From Comamonadaceae bacterium (GTDB taxonomy: Bacteria; Pseudomonadota; Gammaproteobacteria; Burkholderiales; Burkholderiaceae_C), in the NCBI GenBank assembly GCA_007280205.1, contig QYPX01000033.1, forward strand, positions 1 to 35,979: a stretch of 35,979 bases of DNA. Direction: 5' to 3'. The first letter of the stretch is position 1; every line of letters begins with the position of its first letter. The position numbers and the translations under genes were made by a program. Below, piece after piece: positions 1 to 11,406 of this stretch. The notes beneath the pieces were generated by a model. The model did not search any database and was not told the DNA's origin. It was given only the letters and a program-made list of their open reading frames with translations.

Positions 1-2
1 CC

Positions 3-371
3 TCGCTGGTCGAAGCCATGCATGGCGCACCTTGTCTGAACCTGGTACTGCCCGACAGCGAGCGCGTCGCCCTGCTGCTGGAAGAATATGACTTCTTTGT
101 GCGCGACGTCGAGAGTTTCTGTGAACGGTTGCAGGTGTTGGCCACGTTTCTGGGCAAGGCCCTGGTCGACGGCTGGCAGGCGTCGGTGCGCGGCGGCGAC
201 TTTGCGCCCGTAGTGCAGGACCTGCTCACTCGGCACTATGATCCGGGCTACCTGCAATCGATGCGGCGCAACTTCCAGCATTTTGAGAGTGCCAGAATCA
301 TTGAACCCACCGACCACTCACCTCACGCCATGGCCGTACTGGCGCAACAACTGATAGGGCAGACACCATGA
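3..371 (+). CDS. mnmH: tRNA 2-selenouridine synthase (MnmH/SelU), C-terminal part
   Basis: The frame is open from the window edge, so the gene starts upstream and only about 122 C-terminal residues are present. They match by eye the C-terminal region of the MnmH/YbbB family: a CLNLVLPDSERVALLLEEYD segment and, later, HYDPGYLQSMRRNF. In this family an N-terminal rhodanese domain and a P-loop domain precede this region; both would lie outside the window. MnmH replaces sulfur by selenium (through a geranylated intermediate) at the wobble 2-thiouridine of some tRNAs, using selenophosphate. The stop codon overlaps the next start as ATGA, so the two genes are probably translated together. The internal ATG at base 18 is not the true start, because sequence typical of the family continues in front of it. 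Confidence 0.85.
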   Translation, partial: SLVEAMHGAPCLNLVLPDSERVALLLEEYDFFVRDVESFCERLQVLATFLGKALVDGWQASVRGGDFAPVVQDLLTRHYDPGYLQSMRRNFQHFESARIIEPTDHSPHAMAVLAQQLIGQTP

Positions 372-1465
372 AGACAGCAGCTTCCATCCTTGGCGCCGTA
401 CTACTGGCGCTGCTCGCCTACCTGAGCCTGTGGCCGGTACCGATCGAGCCGGTCAGTTGGAATGCCCCTGCAGCGCCGGGCTACAGCGGGCCGCACACAC
501 CGAACCGGCTGCTGGCCAACCTGAAGATGATTTCGCTCGGCAGTGAAGAAGGCCCGGAGCACATTGTGCTGGCCAGGGACGGCAAGCTCTACACCACCGT
601 GGCCAGTGGCAACATCCTGCGCATGAATCCCGATGGCAGCGGCCAGGAAGTGTTTGCCAATACCGGAGGGCGGGTCTTGGGCTTTGATTTTGATGCCAGC
701 GGCAACCTGATCGCAGCGGACTCGGTCAAGGGTCTGCTGGCCATCAGTCCAGACAAGAAAGTCAGCGTGCTCACCGACAAGGTCGACGGCGAAGCCATTC
801 TCTATGCCGATGCCGTCATCGTTGCCAGCAACGGAAAAATGTACGTGAGCGACGCTTCGACCCGCTTTGCCCCAGCCAAATGGGGTGGCACTTTTGAAGC
901 CAGCATCCTCGACATTCTGGAGCAGTCATCAACCGGCCGGATTCTGGAATACGATCCCGCCACCAAGGCAACGCGGGTCGTGGCGAAAGGCTTGAGTTTT
1001 GCCAACGGCGTGGCGCTGAGTCAGGACGAAAAGACACTGTTCGTCAATGAAACCGGCAAATACCGCGTCTGGAAGATTTCAACCCAGGCCAGCAAGCTCG
1101 ATGTCGCGCAGCCTGGCAAGGACGCCAGCGTGCTGTTCGACAATTTGCCGGGCTATCCGGACAATTTGATGCGTGGCACCGACGGCAAGATCTGGCTTGG
1201 CTTTGCCAAGCCGCGTAATCCCACCATCGACAAATTGGCCACGCTGCCCTTCATGCGCAAGCTCACACTTCGTTTACCGCGGTCCATGTGGCCCATTCCC
1301 AAAGCCTATGGCCATGTGATGGCCTTCACCGAAGACGGCAAGGTGCTGGCGGACTTGCAGGACCCGAGCGGCGCCTACCCCGAGACGACCGCGGTGACGG
1401 AAACAAAAGACCGGCTCTACATCCAGAGCCTGCACGCCAAAGGTCTGGGCTGGATGCCGAAGTAA
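368..1465 (+). CDS. Strictosidine synthase/SMP-30-like beta-propeller protein, membrane-anchored
   Basis: This 365-residue protein has a hydrophobic N-terminus (about residues 4-22) after a lysine, suggesting a membrane anchor or uncleaved signal and a periplasmic body. The rest has the repeating glycine/aspartate pattern of a six-bladed propeller. GLSFANGVALSQDEKTLFVN and the following NETGKYRVW and LPGYPDN segments are characteristic of strictosidine synthase-like proteins, including bacterial SMP-30/gluconolactonase relatives and animal APMAP. Bacterial members are generally thought to be lactonase- or esterase-like hydrolases; real substrates are mostly unknown, and nothing here predicts alkaloid synthesis. 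The ATG overlaps the mnmH stop (ATGA), which supports this start. The gene ends three bases from the end of the opposite-strand gene. Family assignment is firm, function is not. Confidence 0.8.
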   Translation: MKTAASILGAVLLALLAYLSLWPVPIEPVSWNAPAAPGYSGPHTPNRLLANLKMISLGSEEGPEHIVLARDGKLYTTVASGNILRMNPDGSGQEVFANTGGRVLGFDFDASGNLIAADSVKGLLAISPDKKVSVLTDKVDGEAILYADAVIVASNGKMYVSDASTRFAPAKWGGTFEASILDILEQSSTGRILEYDPATKATRVVAKGLSFANGVALSQDEKTLFVNETGKYRVWKISTQASKLDVAQPGKDASVLFDNLPGYPDNLMRGTDGKIWLGFAKPRNPTIDKLATLPFMRKLTLRLPRSMWPIPKAYGHVMAFTEDGKVLADLQDPSGAYPETTAVTETKDRLYIQSLHAKGLGWMPK

Positions 1466-1468
1466 GGG

Positions 1469-1657
1469 TCAGAGTGCTGCCGGAGGCGTCTCGGACCCGC
1501 CAGCGTCGGGTGTGTCTGCACCGGCTTCATGACCTGAATCATCGGGCGCACCCTCGCCGACCTTGCGCTCAGCCTTGTGCTTGAGTTTTTCCTCTTTTTT
1601 CTTCTTCTTCGCCAGTTCTTTCTGACGCTTTTCGTATCCGTAGTTGGGTGTAGCCAA
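1469..1657 (-). CDS. Small lysine-rich conserved hypothetical protein
   Basis: A 62-residue protein starting MATPNYGYEKRQKELAKKKK, followed by more Lys/Glu and an acidic, Gly/Pro/Ala-rich tail. I recall this N-terminus from short unnamed proteins of Burkholderiales, which is why I accept a TTG start at 1657; no ATG or GTG gives this N-terminus. The basic half probably forms a charged helix and the tail looks disordered. There is no signal peptide or membrane segment. Nucleic-acid or ribosome contact is a guess from charge alone. It lies 75 bases downstream of the cystathionine beta-lyase-like gene, on the same strand, and meets the beta-propeller gene tail to tail with a three-base gap. Confidence 0.7.
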   Translation of the reverse strand: MATPNYGYEKRQKELAKKKKKEEKLKHKAERKVGEGAPDDSGHEAGADTPDAGGSETPPAAL

Positions 1658-1732
1658 GATATGCTTTCAAGTTATTGGAGACACTTTACCATTTCACACT
1701 GCAGCGCCGGCGCCGACAAGGCATTTCCACCC

Positions 1733-2941
1733 TCATGCAAGCGCTGACTCCAGCGCTTGCTGCAGATCTGCCTGCAGATCAGCCACGGCTTCCAGACCCA
1801 CTGAAAAGCGCACCAAAGTGCCTTGCTGCAAGTGAGCCGGCCAGCCGCTGCGCATGGAAGCCAGGTCGTAGGGTACGACCAGACTCATCGGGCCGCCCCA
1901 GCTGTAGCCCAGTTTGAACAGCTTGAGTGCATTGCAAAATGCATCGACCTGTGCCTGACTGCGCTGCGCCGGAAAAATCACGCTGAAGAGCCCTGCCGCG
2001 CCACCGATTTCCTGCTTGCACAGCGCGCGCCAATGCGCGTGGCCGGGAGACTTGGGCAGCGCCGGGTGCAGTACCTGGGCAAATTCCGGACGGGTCTGGC
2101 ACCATTGCACCAGTGTCCGCGTCGCCTCGTCGTGGGCGCGGTAACGCAAAGCCATGCTGGGCAAGGCGCGCAACACGGCTTCTGCATCATTGGCACCGAC
2201 GCCCGAACCTAGCCGCATGTGCGTGAGCTTGAGTTTCATGTGCAGTGATGGGTCGCGCGTGATGACACTGCCCATCAGCACATCGCCACCGCCGCTGGGG
2301 TATTTGGTCAGCGCGTGCACCGAGATGTCAACGCCCAAGGTCTCGCTGGCACCTGGCAGCAGATCAAAGGGAGCGAAGGCCAGTCCGGCACCCCAGGTAT
2401 TGTCCAGTGCGCACCAGACTCCGCGCTCCTTGCAGACACGCACCAATTGGCACAAATCAGGAAATTCCAGCGTCACCGAGCCGGCTGCTTCCAGCCAGAC
2501 GAGGCGTGTTTGCGGACTGATCTTGGCTGCCAGATCCTGTGCGTCCATCGGGTCGTAATAGCGATGGCTGATGCCCCAGGCCACAAGTTCACCCTGCGCC
2601 AGAACCTTGTTCGGGCCGTAGGCGTTGTCCGGAATCAGCACCTCATCGCCGCTGCGCAGAAGCGACAGCGCCACGTTGGCAATGGCTGCGAGTCCGCTGG
2701 GCAGCAGCAGGCACTGCAGTCCGCCTTCCAGCGTGCAAAGGCGCTCTTCCAGCGTGTAGGTCGTGGGTGTGCCGTGCAGGCCGTAGGTGTAGGCGCTCTT
2801 GTCTTTCCAGTCAAAGTTGCGCATTGCGGCAACATTGGGAAAGATCACCGTCGATGCCTTGAAGACGCCCGGCTGCGGCGCGGCGAAACCTTCAGGCGGG
2901 CAATAGGGATGATGTATCAGTGCGGTGTTGAGCTCGGTCAT
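1733..2941 (-). CDS. metC: Cystathionine beta-lyase-like PLP enzyme (Cys/Met metabolism family)
   Basis: A fold-type I PLP enzyme of 402 residues. SVHALTKYPSGGGDVLMGSV carries the Schiff-base lysine (about Lys213), the cofactor aspartate is in ALDNTWGAG (about Asp180), and YTYGLHGTPTT (from about residue 51) contributes to the phosphate site. The family cleaves or transfers cysteine and homocysteine thioethers; the best reading is cleavage of cystathionine to homocysteine, pyruvate and ammonia in methionine synthesis. A role as cystathionine gamma-synthase or another lyase cannot be excluded. A longer frame begins at a GTG at 2968, but that overlaps the upstream gene. The ATG at 2941 has an AAGG just upstream and leaves a 14-base gap, so I chose it. 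It follows the phosphoribosyltransferase gene and is probably cotranscribed with purA. Confidence 0.85.
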   Translation of the reverse strand: MTELNTALIHHPYCPPEGFAAPQPGVFKASTVIFPNVAAMRNFDWKDKSAYTYGLHGTPTTYTLEERLCTLEGGLQCLLLPSGLAAIANVALSLLRSGDEVLIPDNAYGPNKVLAQGELVAWGISHRYYDPMDAQDLAAKISPQTRLVWLEAAGSVTLEFPDLCQLVRVCKERGVWCALDNTWGAGLAFAPFDLLPGASETLGVDISVHALTKYPSGGGDVLMGSVITRDPSLHMKLKLTHMRLGSGVGANDAEAVLRALPSMALRYRAHDEATRTLVQWCQTRPEFAQVLHPALPKSPGHAHWRALCKQEIGGAAGLFSVIFPAQRSQAQVDAFCNALKLFKLGYSWGGPMSLVVPYDLASMRSGWPAHLQQGTLVRFSVGLEAVADLQADLQQALESALA

Positions 2942-2955
2942 GGTGCCTTGCGCGC

Positions 2956-3480
2956 TCAAACGCTCCACTTTTGCAGCAGTTGTTCAGGGCTCAGCGCATC
3001 GTAGCCTTCGAAAGGTTGATGAATCCAGGGATTGCTCGGCAGGAACTCGACCGAATAATCGGCCTGAAAACTCGACAGTGCCTTGGTCCAGAGCACAGCG
3101 CTGCGCAGTTCGGTAATCGGCTTGTAGTTGGTCTTGAGTTGATTGATGACAGCACGCAGGGTGTGACCGGAGTCTGCCAGGTCATCGACCAGCAGCACCC
3201 GACCGGCGATCTCGCCTTTCGGGGTTGTGATGAAGCGCGCGATGTCGAGCACGCCTTGCACGGTACCGGCGTCCGACCGATAGGAACTGGTTGACATGAT
3301 GGCCAGAGGCTTGTCAAAAACGCGCGACAGGATGTCGCCCGGACGCATGCCGCCGCGCGCCAGACACAGAATGGTGTCGAACTGCCAACCCGACTGGTGA
3401 ATTTTGATCGCCAGCTTTTCGATCAGGTTGTGATATTCGTCGTAGCTGACATACAAGTGTTTTCCGTCTTCCGTCAACAT
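2956..3480 (-). CDS. Purine phosphoribosyltransferase-like protein
   Basis: A 174-residue type I phosphoribosyltransferase. The PRPP loop is RVLLVDDLADSGHT (residues 94-107), with the two adjacent aspartates that define the family, and LARGGMRPGDILS (about 40-52) forms the upstream pyrophosphate loop. Length and overall look resemble xanthine/hypoxanthine-guanine phosphoribosyltransferases, which salvage a free purine base with PRPP to give the nucleotide. The base specificity is not readable. It lies 15 bases downstream of purA with a good AGGAG in front of its ATG, so one transcript probably carries both adenylate synthesis and purine salvage. Confidence 0.85.
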   Translation of the reverse strand: MLTEDGKHLYVSYDEYHNLIEKLAIKIHQSGWQFDTILCLARGGMRPGDILSRVFDKPLAIMSTSSYRSDAGTVQGVLDIARFITTPKGEIAGRVLLVDDLADSGHTLRAVINQLKTNYKPITELRSAVLWTKALSSFQADYSVEFLPSNPWIHQPFEGYDALSPEQLLQKWSV

Positions 3481-3495
3481 GGTTTCGCTCCTGAA

Positions 3496-6031
<2,536 letters not shown>

Positions 6032-6088
6032 GTGATTTAGGCGAGCTGTTAAAACCCCGATTTTACCGGGCTAAAACGCCGGAAACCT

Positions 6089-6277
6089 TTACAGGAGCAG
6101 CCAAATCAACAGCAATCCGGCCGATATGCTGCACATGCCGAAAAAACGCAGCTGACCGTCCTGCAAGCGCAACACCTGGGCAAACATGCGGCGCCAAGCG
6201 GCGGGTGACAGCATGGGAAAAAGGCCCTCGATGACCAGAACCAGGGCCAGAGCCAGCCAGAGAGTGTCGCTGTCCAA
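6089..6277 (-). CDS. DUF2065 (YjeT-like) small membrane protein
   Basis: This 62-residue protein has two hydrophobic segments: about residues 6-22 (LALALVLVIEGLFPML) and 46-62, ending in LLLIWLLL. A basic, tryptophan-containing loop (AAWRRMFAQVL) separates them. This is the pattern of DUF2065, found next to hflC in many proteobacteria and of unknown function. The start is TTG at 6277, three bases after the hflC stop, so translation is probably coupled to hflC. Position suggests a link to the HflKC membrane complex, but that is inference only. Confidence 0.85.
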   Translation of the reverse strand: MDSDTLWLALALVLVIEGLFPMLSPAAWRRMFAQVLRLQDGQLRFFGMCSISAGLLLIWLLL

Positions 6278-6280
6278 GGC

Positions 6281-7186
6281 TTATTTCTTGCCGGGAGTGG
6301 GGGTGGCCGTGGCATTGCCACGGAAAACCTTGAAAAACTCGGATGACGAGGGGTCAACCACCATCACGTCAGTCTTCTTGCCAAAACTGGCCTTGTAGGC
6401 ATCCAGGCTGCGGTAAAACTGGGCAAACTGGGGATCACGGCCAAAAGCTTCGGCATAGATACGGGCTGCTTCAGCATCGCCCTCGCCCTTGATCTTTTGC
6501 GCATCGCGGTAAGCATTGGCAACCGCCACCTCGCGTTGCCGGTCGGCATCGGCCCGGATTTTTTCACCTTCGGCGGCACCGGTGGAACGCAACTCATTGG
6601 CGACCCGCTTGCGCTCGGCCTCCATGCGCCGGTAAACCGACTCGGTAATGGTATCGACATAATCGGCGCGCGTGATGCGCACATCGACCACGTCCACACC
6701 CCAGGGCTTGGCGCCCTTGACCTTGTCGAGCACCTCGGCCTTGACGTCGGCCGTAATGGCTTCACGTTTGGTCGACAGCAGTTCCTTCACCGTGCGCTTG
6801 TTGATCTCTTCCTGGAAGGCATTGCGCACCACGCGATTGAGCTGATTGGCACCCTCAGTCTCGGTCAGACCAACGTTGCGAATGTATTCAGAAGGTTCAG
6901 AAATGCGCCAGCGCACATACCAGTCAACCACGACACGCTGCTTCTCTGCCGTCAGCATGGGTTCGGTGTCACTGGTTTCCAGCGTCAACAGGCGCTTGTC
7001 AATATAGGACACGTTCTGAAAGGGCGGCGGCAGCTTGAAGTTCAAACCGGGTTCGGTAATGACTTCCTTGATTTGGCCGAGGGCATAAACCACGCCGAAC
7101 TGGCGCTGATCGACGACAAACAGCGTGGAACTGGCAAGCGCGAAGAGCACCAGCAGCGAAGAAAAAATAAATCCGAGCCTGTTCAT
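6281..7186 (-). CDS. hflC: SPFH-family protein HflC
   Basis: HflC forms, with HflK, a large membrane assembly around the FtsH protease and modulates which membrane proteins it degrades. The 301-residue protein has one N-terminal membrane segment (about residues 4-24), then the SPFH/band-7 domain beginning VVDQRQFGVVYALGQIKEVI. A charged helical region follows, containing the EGEKIRADADRQREV and DAQKIKGEGDAEAARIYAEA repeats typical of HflC. It starts nine bases after hflK with GGAG upstream. The C-terminus ends in a short Thr/Pro/Lys tail. Confidence 0.96.
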   Translation of the reverse strand: MNRLGFIFSSLLVLFALASSTLFVVDQRQFGVVYALGQIKEVITEPGLNFKLPPPFQNVSYIDKRLLTLETSDTEPMLTAEKQRVVVDWYVRWRISEPSEYIRNVGLTETEGANQLNRVVRNAFQEEINKRTVKELLSTKREAITADVKAEVLDKVKGAKPWGVDVVDVRITRADYVDTITESVYRRMEAERKRVANELRSTGAAEGEKIRADADRQREVAVANAYRDAQKIKGEGDAEAARIYAEAFGRDPQFAQFYRSLDAYKASFGKKTDVMVVDPSSSEFFKVFRGNATATPTPGKK

Positions 7187-7195
7187 TCTGTGCTC

Positions 7196-8590
7196 CTAGC
7201 GTGTATCGCGTTCACGGGTACGTGCAGCGTCGCGGACCCGCGCATCTGGCGTCGGGACCGACGATGGCACTGCAGCCGGCAGCGCAGGCTGCGGACTCAC
7301 GGCGACTGCCGAGACGTCGGCGCCCTGTGCGCTCAGCTGCATGATCTTGTCCAGTGGCAAATACAGCAGGTTGGAACCCTGCTTGGAATCCACCATCACC
7401 TTGGTGACATTGCTGTAAATCTGCTGCATGGCGTCGAGGTACATGCGCTCGCGCGTTACCTGGGGTGCCTTTTGATATTCACCCAGAACCGACTTGAAAC
7501 GCTGCGCGTCGCCCTGCGCCTGAGCCACAATCCGGGCCTTGTAGGCATCGGACTCTGCTTTCAGGCGTGAGGCGGAACCGACGGCGCGCGGCACCACATC
7601 GTTGGCATAAGCTTGGGCTTCGTTCTTGGCCCGCTCGCGCTCCTGTCCGGCCTTGAGCACATCGTCGAACGCCGCCTGCACCTGCTCGGGTGGACGCACA
7701 CCGCCCTGCTGCAGATTGATGCCGACGACCTCGATACCGACCTTGTAATGATCCAGAATTTTTTGCATCAAGGTACGCACCCGCGGTGCAATCTGATCGC
7801 GCTCCTCGGACAGCGCGCTGTCCATGCGCATCTTGCCGACCACCTCACGAACCGCGGTTTCGGCTGCCTGCACCACCGCTTCACCCGGATTCTTGCTCTC
7901 GAACAGGAAAGCACGCGCATCGCTGAGCCGGTACTGAACGGCAAACTTGATCTCGACAATGTTTTCGTCTTCCGTCAGCATGGCGGACTCGCGCAGACCG
8001 GTGGCCTTCATGACGGTGTCACGACCCACATCGACCGAGCGGATCTGGGTCACAAAAATCAGTTCATGACGCTGAATCGGATACGGCAGACGCCAGTTGA
8101 AACCGGCGCCGACCGACGAGCGGTACTTGCCGAACTGGGTAATCACCGCCTGCTGTCCTTCCTGGACGATAAAGAAGCCGGTACCCAACCAGATCAGCAG
8201 CACCACACCGACAATCAGCCCGATCCCGATGCCGGTACTTTTCATGTCCGGCTGAAAACCACCACCTGAACCACCGCCGGTACCACCACCCGCGCCACCG
8301 CGGCCGGCATTCTTCAATCCGCCAAAGAGGCCCCCGAGCTTGCGGTTGAAATCACGCCACAGTTCGTCCAGATCGGGCGGTCCCTGGTTGGCGCCGCGCC
8401 GCGGCCCGCGCTCGCCACCATTCTTGACCGGGGCAGCAGGCTCATCCGCCTTGGGTGCTTCTGGATCGGTTTTCTCGCCATCGGCCGCCTTATCCTCACT
8501 GCGGCCCCAGCGTGAATCATTGAGGTTGAACATACCCCTGAGCCGACCCAGCAGTTGCGCCCAGTCCGGGCTGTGTAAATGAAGTTTCAT
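7196..8590 (-). CDS. hflK: SPFH-family protein HflK
   Basis: HflK is the partner of HflC in the FtsH-regulating complex. The 464-residue protein has a long hydrophilic N-terminus (about 1-118) with the family sequence PPDLDELWRDFNRKLGGLFG (71-90) and then a very glycine-rich run (about 97-111). One membrane segment follows at about 121-142, then the SPFH domain (EGQQAVITQFGKYRS) and the VRPPEQVQAAFDDVLKAGQE helix. The C-terminus is Pro/Ala/Arg-rich and probably disordered. The ATG at 8590 has purine-rich AAGAGAAG upstream; an internal ATG at 8533 (MFNLNDSRWGR) is where many relatives begin and could be the real start. It lies 21 bases after hflX. Confidence 0.95.
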   Translation of the reverse strand: MKLHLHSPDWAQLLGRLRGMFNLNDSRWGRSEDKAADGEKTDPEAPKADEPAAPVKNGGERGPRRGANQGPPDLDELWRDFNRKLGGLFGGLKNAGRGGAGGGTGGGSGGGFQPDMKSTGIGIGLIVGVVLLIWLGTGFFIVQEGQQAVITQFGKYRSSVGAGFNWRLPYPIQRHELIFVTQIRSVDVGRDTVMKATGLRESAMLTEDENIVEIKFAVQYRLSDARAFLFESKNPGEAVVQAAETAVREVVGKMRMDSALSEERDQIAPRVRTLMQKILDHYKVGIEVVGINLQQGGVRPPEQVQAAFDDVLKAGQERERAKNEAQAYANDVVPRAVGSASRLKAESDAYKARIVAQAQGDAQRFKSVLGEYQKAPQVTRERMYLDAMQQIYSNVTKVMVDSKQGSNLLYLPLDKIMQLSAQGADVSAVAVSPQPALPAAVPSSVPTPDARVRDAARTRERDTR

Positions 8591-8611
8591 TTCATCTTCT
8601 CTTGTATATCA

Positions 8612-9751
8612 TTACCGGATTGTGCCTAAGTTCGAAGCCGAGACCATGCGCGCCAACTGCCCGCGCAAAGCCGCCACCCCTTCGCCCTGTATGGCACTCA
8701 AGAATACTCTGGGCGTCTGAATTCCCGCCAGATCAAAACTATCCTCCAGTTGCAGGGGTCGGCGCCCTATTTCAAGGGCATCGAGTTTGTTAAATACCAG
8801 AACCTGGGGAATCTCTACCGCACCGATCTCGGTCAGTACACGCTGCACTTCGGCCATCTGCTCCAGGAAGTGCTCACTGGAAGCGTCCACCACGTGCAAC
8901 AGCAAGTCGGCATCGACGGCCTCCTGTAGGGTCGCCTGGAACGCATCAATCAAGCCGTGTGGCAAATCGCGGATGAAGCCCACGGTATCCGACAGCGAGA
9001 CGGAGCGCGCCGCCTCACCCAGATAAAGCTGGCGCGTCGTGGTATCGAGCGTCGCAAACAATTGGTCAGCGGCGTAGGCACGGGCCTTCACCAATGCATT
9101 GAACAGCGTGGTCTTGCCGGCATTGGTGTAGCCGACCAGGGAAATATTGAAGGCATCACGCCGCTCACGCTGACGGCGTTGCGTCTGGCGCTGGCGCTTG
9201 ACCTTTTGCAGGCGCTCCTTGACCTTCTTGATGTTCTCGCCAATCATGCGCCTGTCAAGCTCGATCTGGGTTTCACCCGGTCCGCCACGCATGCCGATGC
9301 CGCCGCTCTGGCGCTCCAGATGGGACCAGCGCCGTACCAGGCGCGTGCTGAGGTACTGCATTCGGGCCAGTTCAACCTGCAGTTTCCCCTCGTGGCTGCG
9401 CGCCCGCTGCCCGAATATCTCCAGAATCAGGAGGGTGCGATCGTTCACCGGCAGTTCCAGATGACGTTCCAGATTGCGCTGTTGCGCCGGACTCAGGCTC
9501 TGATCGAACAAAACCTCAAGCACCCCATGCTGGGTTGCCAGCAGTTTGATCTCATCGGCCTTGCCACTGCCTACAAACAGCGCAGCGTCAGGCGCCTTGC
9601 GTTTGCAGGTCAGGCGCGCGACCGGATTCAAGCCGGCCGTCTGCGCCAGCAAGCCAAGTTCTTCGAGGTCGGCGTCGAAATTCGGCAATCCAAAATCGAC
9701 CCCGACCAGCAGGGTGGGAGCGCTCTGACGATCAGGGGGCAGCTTCGTCAC
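8612..9751 (-). CDS. hflX: Ribosome-associated GTPase HflX
   Basis: HflX is an OBG-related GTPase that binds the 50S subunit and splits stalled or hibernating 70S ribosomes, notably after heat stress. The 379-residue protein has the N-terminal HflX domain, with [12 protein letters not shown] and the glycine-rich [11 protein letters not shown] (about 156-166). A highly basic linker precedes the G domain: G1 GYTNAGKTT (207-215), G3 DTVGF and G4 NKLD. The GTG at 9751 is the first available start, and it makes the gene overlap the hfq stop by 20 bases, consistent with coupled translation. The exact start is uncertain because the purine stretch in front of the GTG is almost adjacent to it. Confidence 0.95.
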   Translation of the reverse strand: MTKLPPDRQSAPTLLVGVDFGLPNFDADLEELGLLAQTAGLNPVARLTCKRKAPDAALFVGSGKADEIKLLATQHGVLEVLFDQSLSPAQQRNLERHLELPVNDRTLLILEIFGQRARSHEGKLQVELARMQYLSTRLVRRWSHLERQSGGIGMRGGPGETQIELDRRMIGENIKKVKERLQKVKRQRQTQRRQRERRDAFNISLVGYTNAGKTTLFNALVKARAYAADQLFATLDTTTRQLYLGEAARSVSLSDTVGFIRDLPHGLIDAFQATLQEAVDADLLLHVVDASSEHFLEQMAEVQRVLTEIGAVEIPQVLVFNKLDALEIGRRPLQLEDSFDLAGIQTPRVFLSAIQGEGVAALRGQLARMVSASNLGTIR

Positions 9752-9977
9752 CCTCGCTACTTGCGAAATTCACCGCACGGCCCGGCACAATGGTCGAGAT
9801 GGCGTGCTTGTAAACCATTTGGGTGACGGTGTTGCGAAGCAACACAACGTACTGATCAAAAGATTCAATCTGACCTTGCAGCTTGATCCCGTTGACCAAA
9901 TAAATGGAGACCGGTACATGTTCCCGACGCAAGGCGTTGAGAAAAGGGTCCTGGAGTAACTGACCTTTGTTGTTCAC
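9732..9977 (-). CDS. hfq: RNA chaperone Hfq
   Basis: Hfq is a hexameric Sm-like protein that pairs small RNAs with mRNAs and influences RNA decay. The reading frame runs back to 10121, but the conserved N-terminus [20 protein letters not shown] follows directly on a GTG at 9977. That GTG has GGAG seven bases upstream, so the real protein is 81 residues. The Sm1 motif spans [19 protein letters not shown], the proximal-site YKHAIST is present, and the rim arginines sit in LRREH. A short acidic tail (EGDEAAP) ends the protein; such acidic tips are known to modulate RNA release. It is followed by hflX and preceded by der with a 70-base gap that may hold its own promoter. Confidence 0.97.
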   Translation of the reverse strand: MNNKGQLLQDPFLNALRREHVPVSIYLVNGIKLQGQIESFDQYVVLLRNTVTQMVYKHAISTIVPGRAVNFASSEGDEAAP

Positions 9978-10047
9978 GATATTCTCCGTGTTCAAGAATT
10001 GATAAGGGGCTGACGATACCACAGCGGCGGGACACGGCGGATGCCCG

Positions 10048-11388
10048 TCAAGCAGCCTTGTCAGCGTAGGGGTTGCTGGAAGTCTTGAATTCAATGCGCA
10101 TCGGTGTGCCGACCAGATCAAATTCCTTGCGAAAACGCCCTTCCAGAAAGCGCTTGTAGGCGTCGGTCACGTGCTCCAGCGAATTGCCGTGAATCACGAT
10201 CACCGGTGGATTCATGCCGCCCTGGTGCGCGTAACGCAACTTGGGCCGGTACATGCCCGAGCGCTTGGGGCTCTGAAACTGCACGGCTTCAAGCAGCAGA
10301 CGGGTCAGCACCGGCGTTGACATCTTGCAGTTGGCTGCCTTGAAAGCCTGCGCAATGGAAGCCCAGAGCGGCCCCAGACCCTGCCGCTTGGTGGCAGAAA
10401 TCAGATGCATGGCAGCAAACTTCAAGAAGGGCAATCGGGTTTCAATGGAACGTTTGACCAGTTCGCGCTGGTATTCATCGACCGCGTCCCATTTGTTCAC
10501 CGCCAGCACCACGGCGCGACCATTCTCCAGAATGTAGCCGGCAATATGCGCGTCCTGGTCGGTCACACCCTGGGTTGCATCGATCAGCAGCAACACCACA
10601 TTGGCCGATTCAATCGCCTGCAGCGTCTTGACGACGGAAAACTTCTCGATGGCCTCGAACACCTTGCCACGGCGGCGCAGGCCTGCGGTATCCACCAGCT
10701 CAAACTTTTGTCCATTGCGCTCGAATGGAACCGAAATCGCATCGCGCGTCGTTCCCGGCAAGTCGAAGGCCACCAGACGTTCTTCGCCCAGCCAGGTATT
10801 GATCAGCGTGGACTTGCCAACGTTCGGGCGTCCCGCCACCGCCAGTTTGATGACAGACGGATCGTGCTGTTCCAGGGCTTCATCCGGGTCCTGCAGTTGC
10901 AGCGGTGCCAGTGCCAGTTCCACCATGTCATGCATGCCCTGCCCGTGCGCAGCAGAGACCGCATGCACCTCGCCCAGACCCAACTCGAAGAATTCGACCA
11001 GTTGTGCACTCGCCAGCATGCCCTCAGCCTTGTTGGCCACCAGCACGCAGGGCTTGCCCAGACGACGCAGGTACTTGGCAATTTCGTGGTCCTGCGCGGA
11101 GATGCCTTCTCTGGCATCAACGACAAAAATCACAACGTCGGCCTCAGCCACGGCCTGGCGCGTCTGCTTTGCCATCTCCTTGAAAATGCCGCTGGCTGCG
11201 TCGGGCTCGAAACCGCCGGTATCGATCACAATGAATTCGTGCTTGCCCTGTCTGCCGTTGCCGTAATGGCGGTCCCTGGTCAGGCCGGCAAAATCGGCAA
11301 CGATGGCATCGCGGGACTTGGTCAAGCGGTTGAAAATCGTCGATTTACCAACATTGGGACGGCCGACGAGGGCCAGAACAGGTTTCAT
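10048..11388 (-). CDS. der: Ribosome assembly GTPase Der (EngA)
   Basis: Der is an essential GTPase with two G domains in tandem, needed to mature the 50S subunit. The 446-residue protein shows GRPNVGKS at residues 9-16 and the same motif again near the middle, each followed by DxxG (DTGGF and DTAGL) and NKxD-type motifs (ANKAEG, a variant, and NKWD). The C-terminal KH-like domain follows, with the [10 protein letters not shown] signature. The order hisS-yfgM-bamB-der is conserved through beta- and gammaproteobacteria and holds here. It starts 18 bases after the bamB stop. Confidence 0.97.
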   Translation of the reverse strand: MKPVLALVGRPNVGKSTIFNRLTKSRDAIVADFAGLTRDRHYGNGRQGKHEFIVIDTGGFEPDAASGIFKEMAKQTRQAVAEADVVIFVVDAREGISAQDHEIAKYLRRLGKPCVLVANKAEGMLASAQLVEFFELGLGEVHAVSAAHGQGMHDMVELALAPLQLQDPDEALEQHDPSVIKLAVAGRPNVGKSTLINTWLGEERLVAFDLPGTTRDAISVPFERNGQKFELVDTAGLRRRGKVFEAIEKFSVVKTLQAIESANVVLLLIDATQGVTDQDAHIAGYILENGRAVVLAVNKWDAVDEYQRELVKRSIETRLPFLKFAAMHLISATKRQGLGPLWASIAQAFKAANCKMSTPVLTRLLLEAVQFQSPKRSGMYRPKLRYAHQGGMNPPVIVIHGNSLEHVTDAYKRFLEGRFRKEFDLVGTPMRIEFKTSSNPYADKAA

Positions 11389-11406
11389 CAGGAACGGTCC
11401 GCTCGC

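Noticed and set aside
1463-1474. GGGTCAGAGT resembling the end of the odh repeat element
   Set aside because: Only ten bases match, there is no partner arm or hairpin, and the sequence lies at the coding ends of two genes.
8230-8320. Glycine-codon repeat tract in hflK as a possible tandem repeat or CRISPR-like array
   Set aside because: It is coding for the glycine-rich linker of HflK; the units are irregular and too short, with no spacers.
9978-10121. N-terminal extension of hfq into der
   Set aside because: The conserved Hfq N-terminus starts at the GTG at 9977, and the extension overlaps the der 3' end in another frame.
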